From contig VBOK01000162.1 in NCBI GenBank assembly GCA_005877565.1, forward strand, positions 1 to 10,763: 10,763 nucleotides of DNA. The letters are read 5' to 3'. Each line of letters begins with the position of its first letter. Within the stretch, counting starts at the first letter, position 1. The notes below the pieces were generated by a model, which was given only the letters and a program-made list of their open reading frames with translations, made no database searches and was not told the DNA's origin. This DNA comes from Nitrospirota bacterium (GTDB taxonomy: Bacteria; Nitrospirota; Nitrospiria; Nitrospirales; NS-4). Made by a program: the position numbers and the translations under genes. Positions 6,469-10,763 of the stretch are shown here, piece after piece.

Positions 6469-6795
6469 CTACCCCCAGACCTCATCCGGTAACTTGAGGC
6501 GATCGACCGGCTTGCCCTTGCCGATGTGCTCGTCGAGGATGGCGGCGACATCGGCTTCGGTCACGCTCTTGTACCAGACGCCGTCCGGGTAGACGACCAC
6601 GGTGGGTCCCAACTGGCAGGGCCCCAGGCAATCCGTTGGGGTCACGATGACCTTGCCGATCAGATTGCGCTCCATCACCCCGAAGTTGAACTGGTTGAGG
6701 ACGCCCATGGCGCCTTTCTCTCCGCAGGAGCCCTTGGGATGGCCGGGGGGACGGGTATTTTTGCACACGAGGATGTGGTACTTGGGCTTCGGCAT
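6469..6795 (-). CDS. Thioredoxin-like [2Fe-2S] ferredoxin
   Basis: A 108-residue protein with the cysteine pattern of thioredoxin-fold [2Fe-2S] ferredoxins: Cys11, Cys24, Cys56 and Cys60 (C-x12-C-x31-C-x3-C). It also has HILVCKNTRPPGH at the N-terminus, the CGEKGA turn and TDCLGPCQLGPTVVVYPDG around the second cysteine pair. Such proteins bind one [2Fe-2S] cluster and transfer electrons in the cytoplasm; homologous domains occur as NuoE-like subunits of hydrogenases and complex I. The redox partner is not indicated. The start is supported by AAAGGAG (complement of 6803-6809), 7 nt before the ATG. It is the middle gene of the minus-strand operon, 27 nt after the GGCT-fold gene and 8 nt before moaB. 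Confidence 0.93.
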   Translation of the reverse strand: MPKPKYHILVCKNTRPPGHPKGSCGEKGAMGVLNQFNFGVMERNLIGKVIVTPTDCLGPCQLGPTVVVYPDGVWYKSVTEADVAAILDEHIGKGKPVDRLKLPDEVWG

Positions 6796-6822
6796 GATGA
6801 GGCTCCTTTGCGGGGTTCGTTC

Positions 6823-7284
6823 CTAGCGTCGTGGTCGCAGGTCCTCCCACCAGTCAATGCATTCCTGGGGGAGTTTCCAGTGCTTGATCCCGGTGATGAC
6901 AAAGTCAATATAATGGTCCTGCGGCTTGAACTTGCCGGCCGGCTTGGCCACGTGGGTCGTGACCATCTCCTTCTGGGGGGCCTGGCCGGCCTCGTGCTCC
7001 GGGTAGACGTTGATCGTGCAATGGCGGAAGGCGCCCGGCGGCACCTCGTCGCCGTACCGGTCGATGATCTTGAGGTCTTCCGGCGTGATTTCGAAGACCA
7101 CCCCCCAGACCCGGTCGCCGACCGACGGGGTGATGCTGGCCAGCCCGCACCGCCACTGTGTCGACCAGCGCGGAAAGGTCAGGGTATGATCGAGAAGGTA
7201 CGCGCGGAAGAGGAAGGCGGCTTCCGGCGCGCGCTCTTTCAATTGGTTCGGGTGCAGATTTTCGCTGTAGATAAAGTATTTCAC
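6823..7284 (-). CDS. Gamma-glutamylcyclotransferase-fold (AIG2/GGCT-like) protein
   Basis: A 153-residue protein of the GGCT/AIG2 fold. The N-terminal strand and loop KYFIYSENLHPNQLKER take the place of the usual 'YF.YGSNL....M..R', and WGVVFEITPEDLKIIDRYGDE (residues 60-80) is the helix that normally ends in 'LD..EGV'. The catalytic glutamate position is ambiguous: the local IDRYGDEV has one extra residue, so Asp79 or Glu80 may serve, and the substrate loop reads YSEN rather than YGSN. Canonical enzymes release 5-oxoproline from gamma-glutamyl compounds; that activity is uncertain here. The GTG at 7284 is the first possible start after an in-frame TGA and has no Shine-Dalgarno, but a promoter lies directly before it, suggesting a leaderless message. 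It is first in an operon with the ferredoxin and moaB. Confidence 0.8.
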   Translation of the reverse strand: MKYFIYSENLHPNQLKERAPEAAFLFRAYLLDHTLTFPRWSTQWRCGLASITPSVGDRVWGVVFEITPEDLKIIDRYGDEVPPGAFRHCTINVYPEHEAGQAPQKEMVTTHVAKPAGKFKPQDHYIDFVITGIKHWKLPQECIDWWEDLRPRR

Positions 7285-7292
7285 CGGTGCTA

Positions 7293-7322
7293 CTTGTACA
7301 GAATGGTCTTTCGGCTTGTCAA
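7293..7322 (-). promoter_or_regulatory. Promoter of the GGCT-ferredoxin-moaB operon
   Basis: On the minus strand a perfect TTGACA (7322 to 7317) is followed after 18 bp by TACAAG (7298 to 7293). Eight bases then separate it from the GTG start codon at 7284, so transcription would start at or within a few bases of the start codon. Confidence 0.6.
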
Positions 7323-7339
7323 GTCAGCGGAGATCACAC

Positions 7340-7762
7340 ATGGATGAACGCGAGGCGCGGCCTCGCGCCCGCGCCATCATCTGGCTCGAGTGGGGGGCGG
7401 CCGTGCTCCTCCTCGTCGGCGTCGCGGCTTACGTGGTATGGAAGCCGCTGGACCCGATGGCCGATCCTCACGCTGCCCAGGCGCTCGCGCTGGTACAGAT
7501 CCATCCGGCCCGCGGGGCCCCGACGATCCGTCAGGCCATTGACGCCGTCGTGAAGGGCAACCGGAAGGGCGACCGGACACCCATGGTCGGAGACTGGACG
7601 GTGCGGGCGGATGAGCGGAACGGGTATTTGGTGCGGGTCGTGGTGCGGCTGCCCGGTGACGAGAAGCACCGCTGGGTTGAGTGGGACTATCTGTGGCGTG
7701 TGCGGCTGTCTCCCCAGACCGTGATCCCGCTGTCTAGGCCGGCCGTGGACGTCATGCCGTAA
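7340..7762 (+). CDS. Single-pass membrane protein of unknown function
   Basis: A 140-residue protein I do not recognise. A basic N-terminal segment (EREARPRARA) precedes one strong transmembrane helix at about residues 13-35 (IIWLEWGAAVLLLVGVAAYVVWK), predicting the N-terminus inside and a domain of about 100 residues outside. That domain contains APTIRQAIDAVVKG, then WTVRADERNGYLVRVVVRLPG and HRWVEWDYLWRVRLSPQTV, a beta-rich pattern of three to four strands. There are no cysteines. The frame is open to a TTG at 7316, but the ATG at 7340 has GGAG at 7329-7332 with 7-nt spacing and is preferred. It is divergent from the GGCT operon, with only 55 bp between start codons. Its stop is followed immediately by an inverted-repeat element and then a terminator. 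Confidence 0.82.
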   Translation: MDEREARPRARAIIWLEWGAAVLLLVGVAAYVVWKPLDPMADPHAAQALALVQIHPARGAPTIRQAIDAVVKGNRKGDRTPMVGDWTVRADERNGYLVRVVVRLPGDEKHRWVEWDYLWRVRLSPQTVIPLSRPAVDVMP

Positions 7763-7886
7763 CAGGATGCTGAAAAATGCCACCAACTTTGTTCTCAGTC
7801 GCTCAAACCCCTCAACGTACACGAAAAGTACGCCTCGTGGTCCTCGCTCCCTGCGGCCGCGTTGGATGGCCTTTTTGATCATCCTG
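7763..7886. repeat. 124-bp inverted-repeat (REP/MITE-like) element
   Basis: The element begins at the base after the TAA stop. Its left end, CAGGATGCTGAAAAATGCC onward (7763-7787), and the reverse complement of its right end (7861-7886) match at 22 of 26 aligned positions with one gap. Near the centre CGTAC (7816-7820) and GTACG (7828-7832) form another short stem, so the unit can fold into a long imperfect hairpin. It holds no credible reading frame. From memory it resembles short dispersed intergenic elements of Nitrospira-type genomes; I cannot verify the copy number here. Confidence 0.75.
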
Positions 7887-7910
7887 AGGGAAACAGGTGT
7901 TCGTGAGCTG

Positions 7911-7941
7911 GAAGCCCGGGTTACTTGCCGGGTTCTTTTTT
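7911..7941 (+). terminator. Intrinsic terminator for the 7340-7762 gene
   Basis: GAAGCCCGG and CCGGGTTC pair (with one bulged G) around a loop of 8 nt, followed by six T residues at 7936-7941. It acts on plus-strand transcription. It overlaps the last six codons and the stop of the opposing DUF3105 gene. Confidence 0.7.
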
Positions 7942-8442
7942 GTGGTGATCGATCCCGACGTAGGCCTCGATGAAGCGGTCGATGCGGGCTTCGTCGAACT
8001 CGGTGAAGGTGTCGATCCGCGTCCAGGCCGTGAGGGCGATCCGGGCGTTCATGTCGGGGTAGGGTGCAACGATCAGGTGCATGTAGCGCTTCTCTTTTTC
8101 CGCTCGCTGCTTGTATTTGAAAAAGACACCTTCAAGCTTTTTGACCAGGTCCGGGCATCCCCGCGGGCAGTGGTATTGGATGAGCACGCCGCCATCCTCC
8201 AGGTTGTGGACCTGGTATTCCTTGGGAATGGGCCTGTCGTAGAAGCCCCACGGGGCGATGCCCGGCATGTGCGGCCCCGACGTGGGCGGGTCGCTGTTGT
8301 AGGGGGCATGCGGGTCGCCCAGGCGCTGAAGGTGGGCGTTTCCGAGATCAGGAAACTCTTTGCCGGGCAAGGTGTCAGATTGGGAGGGCACAGGCCATGC
8401 CAGCCATGCCATGGTGAGAACGATGGGGAGGAGACGGCTCAC
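7921..8442 (-). CDS. Exported DUF3105-family protein
   Basis: A 173-residue protein. Residues 1-22 form a Sec-type signal peptide (MSRLLPIVLTMAWLAWPVPS, cleavage near SQS-D). The mature part has the DUF3105 hallmarks: YNSDPPTSGPH at 48-58, a Gly/Tyr/Pro stretch (GFYDRPIPKEY), VHNLEDGGVLIQYHCP at 78-93, and a second half with MHLIVAPYPDM and ALTAWTRID. Two cysteines in CPRGC (92 and 96) could form a disulfide or bind metal. Family function is unknown. In most members I recall, the motif reads VHNLEHGG, so Asp83 replaces a conserved histidine. The start is a GTG at 8442 whose last bases form the TGA stop of the Rieske gene (GTGA overlap), showing tight coupling. The frame is open upstream, but that part overlaps the Rieske gene and is not used. 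Confidence 0.85.
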   Translation of the reverse strand: MSRLLPIVLTMAWLAWPVPSQSDTLPGKEFPDLGNAHLQRLGDPHAPYNSDPPTSGPHMPGIAPWGFYDRPIPKEYQVHNLEDGGVLIQYHCPRGCPDLVKKLEGVFFKYKQRAEKEKRYMHLIVAPYPDMNARIALTAWTRIDTFTEFDEARIDRFIEAYVGIDHHKKEPGK

Positions 8443-8750
8443 GACGCGACCGCGACCGAGATCTTGCCGTCTTCGACCTTCACCGGGTAGCAGGCGACGC
8501 TCATCTCCGGGTTTTTGACGTACTGGCCGGTCTTGATGTGATAGCGGTACCCGTGCCATGGACAGATCACGATGTCGCCCGTGATCTTGCCCTCGCCCAA
8601 GGGTCCGCCGGCGTGCTGGCACATGTTATCGAGAGCGAAGATCGACCCCTCGAGGTTGAACAGCGCCACCTCCACGTTCTGCACCGCGACGACCTTGGCC
8701 GTGCCGGGAGGGATGTCTTTGAGGTCCGCGACATGAATGAAGGTCGGCAT
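8439..8750 (-). CDS. Rieske [2Fe-2S] ferredoxin
   Basis: A 103-residue soluble Rieske protein of the NirD / dioxygenase-ferredoxin type. The cluster ligands are plain: CQH (first Cys-x-His) in NMCQHAGGPLGEG, and CPWHGY (Cys-x2-His), separated by the usual 16-residue interval. There is no signal peptide or transmembrane segment, so it is a cytoplasmic one-domain electron carrier of normal length (about 100-110). Its redox partner is not encoded nearby; the downstream exported DUF3105 protein overlaps it by 4 bp. The frame is open back to 8978, but the ATG at 8750 gives the family's typical N-terminus (MPTFIHVADLKDIPPG). There is no Shine-Dalgarno; instead a promoter -10 box lies 6 nt upstream of the ATG, predicting a leaderless mRNA. 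Confidence 0.93.
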   Translation of the reverse strand: MPTFIHVADLKDIPPGTAKVVAVQNVEVALFNLEGSIFALDNMCQHAGGPLGEGKITGDIVICPWHGYRYHIKTGQYVKNPEMSVACYPVKVEDGKISVAVAS

Positions 8751-8756
8751 GGCCGA

Positions 8757-8785
8757 ATTGTAATCGGCGGCCGACGCGACTTCAA
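8757..8785 (-). promoter_or_regulatory. Promoter of the Rieske-DUF3105 operon
   Basis: On the minus strand TTGAAG (8785 to 8780) and TACAAT (8762 to 8757) are separated by 17 bp. Only six bases separate TACAAT from the ATG at 8750, placing the expected transcription start on or next to the A of the start codon. Confidence 0.68.
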
Positions 8786-8820
8786 GGTGGGGGAGCCCCC
8801 TAGATTTTCTCCCGCCACCT
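8785..8820. repeat. Inverted repeat between divergent Rieske and HNH genes
   Basis: AGGTGGGGGAG (8785-8795) and CTCCCGCCACCT (8809-8820) are complementary apart from one bulged base, with a 13-nt spacer. The repeat abuts the -35 box of the Rieske promoter and lies just before the candidate HNH promoter. It could be an operator or a hairpin. Confidence 0.6.
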
Positions 8821-8821
8821 G

Positions 8822-8830
8822 TGCTATACG
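8822..8830 (+). promoter_or_regulatory. Candidate extended -10 promoter for the HNH gene
   Basis: TGCTATACG (TG at 8822-8823, TATACG at 8825-8830) is an extended -10-like element. No clear -35 box is at normal spacing. The leader to the ATG at 8908 would be about 70 nt. It resembles the TGCTAGAAT element before the CBS gene. Confidence 0.35.
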
Positions 8831-8907
8831 AATTTGCATCATAGCGGCCGCCCCTTGTGCATGGGGGGCGGAATTGGTTGCACGTCGTCATCGAGGAAAG
8901 GGGGTCT

Positions 8908-9453
8908 ATGGAGCTGACTCTACTCTTGAACGCCACGTACGAACCACTCCGCGTGGTGAATTGGCAGAAGGCCATCACCCTGCTCTGGCAGGGAAAGGTC
9001 GAGGTGCTGGAGGTCTATGACCGCGAGATCCACGGGGTCTCGATCTCCTTCAAGCTGCCCGCGGTCATGCGGCTGTTGAAGTTGGTCAGGATCCGCGAGG
9101 CCCACCGCTCCGTGAAGTTCTCCCGGATCAACATCTTCACCCGGGACGGGAACCGGTGCCAGTACTGCCGGCGCAAGTTCCGGACGGAGGACCTCACCTT
9201 CGATCACGTGATTCCGATCGCCAAGGGCGGGAAAAAGACCTGGGAGAACATAGTCACGGCTTGTTGGGGGTGCAACAATCGGAAGAGCGGGCGACTGCCG
9301 GAGGAGGCGGGCATGCAGTTGATGCGGAAGCCGCTCAAGCCGAAGTGGAACCCGGTGGTAACGATCACGATCGGGGTCCGGAACACGCCGGAGAGCTGGC
9401 GGGACTACCTCTACTGGAACGTGGAACTGGACTCGGACATCCCCGAGCCGTAA
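8908..9453 (+). CDS. HNH endonuclease family protein
   Basis: A 181-residue protein of a widespread HNH family with the characteristic N-terminal segment LLLNATYEPLRVVNWQKAITLLWQGK (residues 5-30). The HNH core spans about 80-128: CQYC (Cys84, Cys87), FDHVIP with the metal-binding Asp99-His100, the central Asn114 in WENIV, and CWGCNNRK (Cys119, Cys122). The two Cys pairs form a structural zinc knuckle around the beta-beta-alpha-metal fold. Family members are predicted nucleases; for this common housekeeping-type branch the biological substrate is not known to me. No toxin-immunity, restriction or homing context is present. The ATG at 8908 is preceded by a purine-rich GAGGAAAGGGGG (8893-8904), and upstream codons of the open frame are not needed. 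It ends in a strong intrinsic terminator and is divergent to the Rieske gene. Confidence 0.92.
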   Translation: MELTLLLNATYEPLRVVNWQKAITLLWQGKVEVLEVYDREIHGVSISFKLPAVMRLLKLVRIREAHRSVKFSRINIFTRDGNRCQYCRRKFRTEDLTFDHVIPIAKGGKKTWENIVTACWGCNNRKSGRLPEEAGMQLMRKPLKPKWNPVVTITIGVRNTPESWRDYLYWNVELDSDIPEP

Positions 9454-9473
9454 CCGTCTTGTGCTCTGTGCGC

Positions 9474-9509
9474 AGGGGAGGATGCCGCGCGGCGTTCTCC
9501 CCTTTTTTT
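9474..9509 (+). terminator. Intrinsic terminator of the HNH gene
   Basis: The arms 9474-9488 and 9489-9503 can pair along their whole length when two G-T (G-U) wobbles are allowed; the tip opens to a small loop. Seven T residues follow (9503-9509). It lies 20 nt after the HNH stop codon and 1 nt before the stop of the convergent gene. Confidence 0.9.
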
Positions 9510-9510
9510 G

Positions 9511-9954
9511 TTACTTGACCGTGTTGAGGACGATCTCGACGTTTTTGGCGCCCACCATGGTCGGGTTCTTGGCGTACTCGCCCTCGATGTCGCCGGGTTG
9601 CGCCGGACCGGCGTTGCCGTCCTTGTCCAGCCGGGCGATGATGGCCACCACGCCTTTGAGCTCGGAGCCCTGGAGCATCACATCGGCATTGGTCACCTCG
9701 AAAGGCTGGGGGAACTTCGGGTGGTCGATCCGGACGGCGGCGAGGGGTCGCGGCGGCCCGCTCGGCCTTTTGACGATCACGAAGAGCACGTCGGTGGGGG
9801 CGACCTTGGAGGCCAGAGCCGGGTCGATCGTGACGACCCCGGCGATTGAACTGGCGGCTTCCTTGCCGCCGTGAAGGATACCCTGCCACGCCGCCACGCC
9901 GGCCAGCAGGAGGATCCCGATGAAGAGAACCGGCACGAGGTGCTTCTTGTTCAC
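9511..9954 (-). CDS. Membrane-anchored CcmI/CycH C-terminal-domain-like protein
   Basis: A 147-residue protein. An N-terminal transmembrane helix at about residues 6-24 (LVPVLFIGILLLAGVAAWQ) is followed by a domain of about 110 residues resembling the C-terminal domain of the cytochrome c maturation protein CcmI/CycH. Its features are GVVTIDPALASKVAPTDVLFVIVKR, a GPPRPLAAVRI segment, FPQPFEVTNADVM, and VVAIIARLDKDGNAGPAQPGDIEG. In CcmI this periplasmic domain binds the C-terminal helix of apocytochrome c for delivery to the haem ligation complex. Here it stands alone, without the TPR domain. Assignment is by pattern recognition and should be checked by profile search. The start is the GTG at 9954; no other start codon lies between it and the divergent gene's territory. 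There is no Shine-Dalgarno and a consensus -10 lies 6 nt upstream, predicting a leaderless mRNA. Confidence 0.8.
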   Translation of the reverse strand: MNKKHLVPVLFIGILLLAGVAAWQGILHGGKEAASSIAGVVTIDPALASKVAPTDVLFVIVKRPSGPPRPLAAVRIDHPKFPQPFEVTNADVMLQGSELKGVVAIIARLDKDGNAGPAQPGDIEGEYAKNPTMVGAKNVEIVLNTVK

Positions 9955-9960
9955 GGCGGG

Positions 9961-9989
9961 ATTATAACCGACGTGGTCTCTCGCGACAA
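9961..9989 (-). promoter_or_regulatory. Promoter of the CcmI-like gene
   Basis: On the minus strand TTGTCG (9989 to 9984) is followed after exactly 17 bp by a perfect TATAAT (9966 to 9961). Six bases then precede the GTG at 9954. This is the clearest leaderless-type arrangement in the window. Confidence 0.75.
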
Positions 9990-9994
9990 TGTAT

Positions 9995-10020
9995 TTACCT
10001 GCTTGCTTACAGTAAGGTAA
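9995..10020. repeat. Nested inverted repeat upstream of siroheme synthase gene
   Basis: TTACC (9995-9999) and GGTAA (10016-10020) are complementary and enclose a tighter pair, CTTAC (10006-10010) and GTAAG (10012-10016), separated by one base. It lies in the 78-bp divergent intergenic region just before the 10033 start codon, overlapping where the promoter should be (TTTACC at 9994-9999, TAAGAT at 10018-10023). It is a candidate operator. Confidence 0.45.
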
Positions 10021-10032
10021 GATGCGCGCACC

Positions 10033-10650
10033 ATGAAATTCGGCTTCCAGATCAATCTTGACGTGAAGGACCGGCCGTGCCTCGTGGTGGGCGGCGGGGA
10101 TGAGGCGACCGAGAAGACCCAAAAACTCCTGGACGCCGGTGCGAAGGTGACCGTCATCAGCCCCACGCTGTCCGATGAGCTCAAGACCCTCGCGGCGTCG
10201 GCGAAAATCTTACATAGAGGCCGTCACTTCAAGGCGTCGGATGTGGACGGCGGAGTGTGGCTGGTGATGAATACGGTCAAAGACGATCAGGTCCTGGTCC
10301 GCGACCTCTACAGCCTGGCCAGGCAGAAGGGATTCCTGGTCTGGTCGGACGACCAGCCGGAATATTCGACCTTCACGATGCCCGCGCTGGTGACCAGGGG
10401 CCCCCTCCGGATCGCGATCAGCACGAGCGGGGTCTCTCCCGCACTCGCGAAACGCGTGAAGGAGGACCTCGAGCCCCTGTTCGATGAGCGCTTCGAAGTC
10501 TTTTTGGAATGGCTGGACGCGTACCGGGTGCACCTGCAGGCGACCGAGCCTCATGTGGAAAAGCGCGCGCAATTACTGCGAGATGCGGTAGCAAAGGTCA
10601 AGCTGCACGCGAAGATTGAGTTCCCCAAGGTCGAGAAGAAGGCCACGTAG
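10033..10650 (+). CDS. Precorrin-2 dehydrogenase / sirohydrochlorin ferrochelatase (siroheme synthase family)
   Basis: A 205-residue protein of the Met8p / CysG N-terminal-domain type, which oxidises precorrin-2 with NAD+ to sirohydrochlorin and in some members inserts iron to give siroheme. The Rossmann segment PCLVVGGGDEATEKTQKLLDAGAKVTVISP spans residues 15-44 with the GGGxxA motif. The active-site strand WSDDQPEYSTFTMPALVTRG (104-123) holds Asp106/Asp107, equivalent to the catalytic aspartate region ('NVVDDPE.CTF..PA'), followed by LRIAISTSGVSPALAKRVKEDLE. The methyltransferase half of CysG is absent, so precorrin-2 must come from another gene. The product feeds siroheme enzymes such as assimilatory nitrite or sulfite reductase, or heme d1 / alternative haem routes. 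No Shine-Dalgarno lies at normal distance before the ATG. It is divergent from the CcmI-like gene and converges with the next gene. Confidence 0.94.
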   Translation: MKFGFQINLDVKDRPCLVVGGGDEATEKTQKLLDAGAKVTVISPTLSDELKTLAASAKILHRGRHFKASDVDGGVWLVMNTVKDDQVLVRDLYSLARQKGFLVWSDDQPEYSTFTMPALVTRGPLRIAISTSGVSPALAKRVKEDLEPLFDERFEVFLEWLDAYRVHLQATEPHVEKRAQLLRDAVAKVKLHAKIEFPKVEKKAT

Positions 10651-10664
10651 CGCGTCCTCTTCGC

Positions 10665-10763
10665 TTATAAACCGTCCTCACTGAGAGAACGTCCAAGTCC
10701 CTCTTGTTCGGCATAGAAGTAGGCGTAGTGCATGGCCGCGAGATTCGCGACGCGTTCTTCCGC
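10665..10763 (-). CDS. 3' end of an unidentified gene (partial)
   Basis: An open minus-strand frame enters from the right edge of the window and ends at a TAA (10667 to 10665), giving the last 32 residues of a protein. The tail reads in part NLAAMHYAYFYAEQEGLG and continues RSLSEDGL. The stretch looks helical and has ordinary codon use, and the stop lies 14 nt from the stop of the convergent siroheme synthase gene, which is the spacing expected of a real gene end. Too little is present to name a family. Confidence 0.55.
   Translation of the reverse strand, partial: AEERVANLAAMHYAYFYAEQEGLGRSLSEDGL

Noticed and set aside
6526..7347. 273-codon plus-strand open frame across the GGCT/ferredoxin region
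   Set aside because: It is antisense to two genes with recognisable motifs, a good ribosome binding site and consistent operon spacing.
8443..8622. Longer DUF3105 protein starting at 8622 on the minus strand
   Set aside because: The extra 60 residues lie inside the Rieske gene in another frame, lack family similarity, and would bury the signal peptide; the GTG at 8442 gives a clean exported protein.
8751..8978. Longer Rieske protein starting at 8978 on the minus strand
   Set aside because: The upstream segment crosses the promoter and inverted repeat and is antisense to the HNH gene; Rieske proteins of this type start at MPTFIHV.
8908..9453. Homing endonuclease, restriction or CRISPR-associated role for the HNH protein
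   Set aside because: There are no repeats, intron or intein boundaries, methyltransferase or Cas genes nearby; the N-terminal segment matches a common stand-alone HNH family.
9955..10122. Longer CcmI-like protein starting at 10122 on the minus strand
   Set aside because: It would overlap the siroheme synthase gene and run through a consensus promoter; the GTG at 9954 directly precedes the membrane helix.

Overview
This is a GC-rich bacterial chromosome segment of mostly short, single-function genes with tight spacing. It looks like the genome of a Nitrospira-type bacterium (phylum Nitrospirota). I base that on overall protein style (stand-alone thioredoxin-like 2Fe-2S ferredoxin, gamma-glutamylcyclotransferase-fold protein, CcmI-type cytochrome c maturation domain, precorrin-2 dehydrogenase) and on a dispersed palindromic element that resembles ones I associate with that group. 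The assignment is inference, not proof. Nothing in the window looks like a phage, plasmid, CRISPR locus or defence island. No tRNA or rRNA gene was seen.

Layout. Positions 14-1322 (+) hold two exported or membrane-anchored proteins, one of them a TPR protein. A near-consensus sigma70 promoter follows and drives a small membrane-anchored protein of unknown function (1417-1815) and an SGNH/GDSL hydrolase (1835-2431). A palindromic repeat separates these from a convergent nucleotidyltransferase gene (2478-3506, -). That gene is divergent from a PhzF-family isomerase/epimerase (3579-4508, +). Directly behind PhzF is a zinc-type alcohol/quinone dehydrogenase that has lost about 44 codons internally and is frameshifted, so it is probably a pseudogene. 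A two-CBS-domain protein (5467-5868, +) follows, then a second, perfect copy of the same palindrome.

The next block is on the minus strand: a GGCT-fold protein, a thioredoxin-like [2Fe-2S] ferredoxin and MoaB (7284 down to 5933), apparently one operon. Divergent to it is a small single-pass membrane protein (7340-7762, +), followed by a 124-bp inverted-repeat element and an intrinsic terminator lying inside the end of the opposing gene. A Rieske ferredoxin and an exported DUF3105 protein form a minus-strand pair with a GTGA overlap (8750 down to 7921). An HNH endonuclease family protein with a strong terminator (8908-9453, +) is divergent to that pair. A CcmI-C-terminal-like membrane protein (9954-9511, -) is divergent to a precorrin-2 dehydrogenase/siroheme synthase (10033-10650, +). 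The 3' end of an unidentified minus-strand gene closes the window.

Functional theme. Several genes concern redox cofactors: Rieske and thioredoxin-like 2Fe-2S proteins, molybdopterin assembly (MoaB), siroheme or tetrapyrrole synthesis, and cytochrome c maturation. This suits a respiratory chemolithotroph but does not amount to a single pathway. The most notable unexplained signals are (i) promoters whose -10 box lies 6-8 nt before the start codon with no Shine-Dalgarno sequence, implying leaderless mRNAs for at least three genes; (ii) a 28-bp palindrome occurring in both convergent gap regions; and (iii) an inverted-repeat element abutting a stop codon. I found no convincing new multi-gene system.
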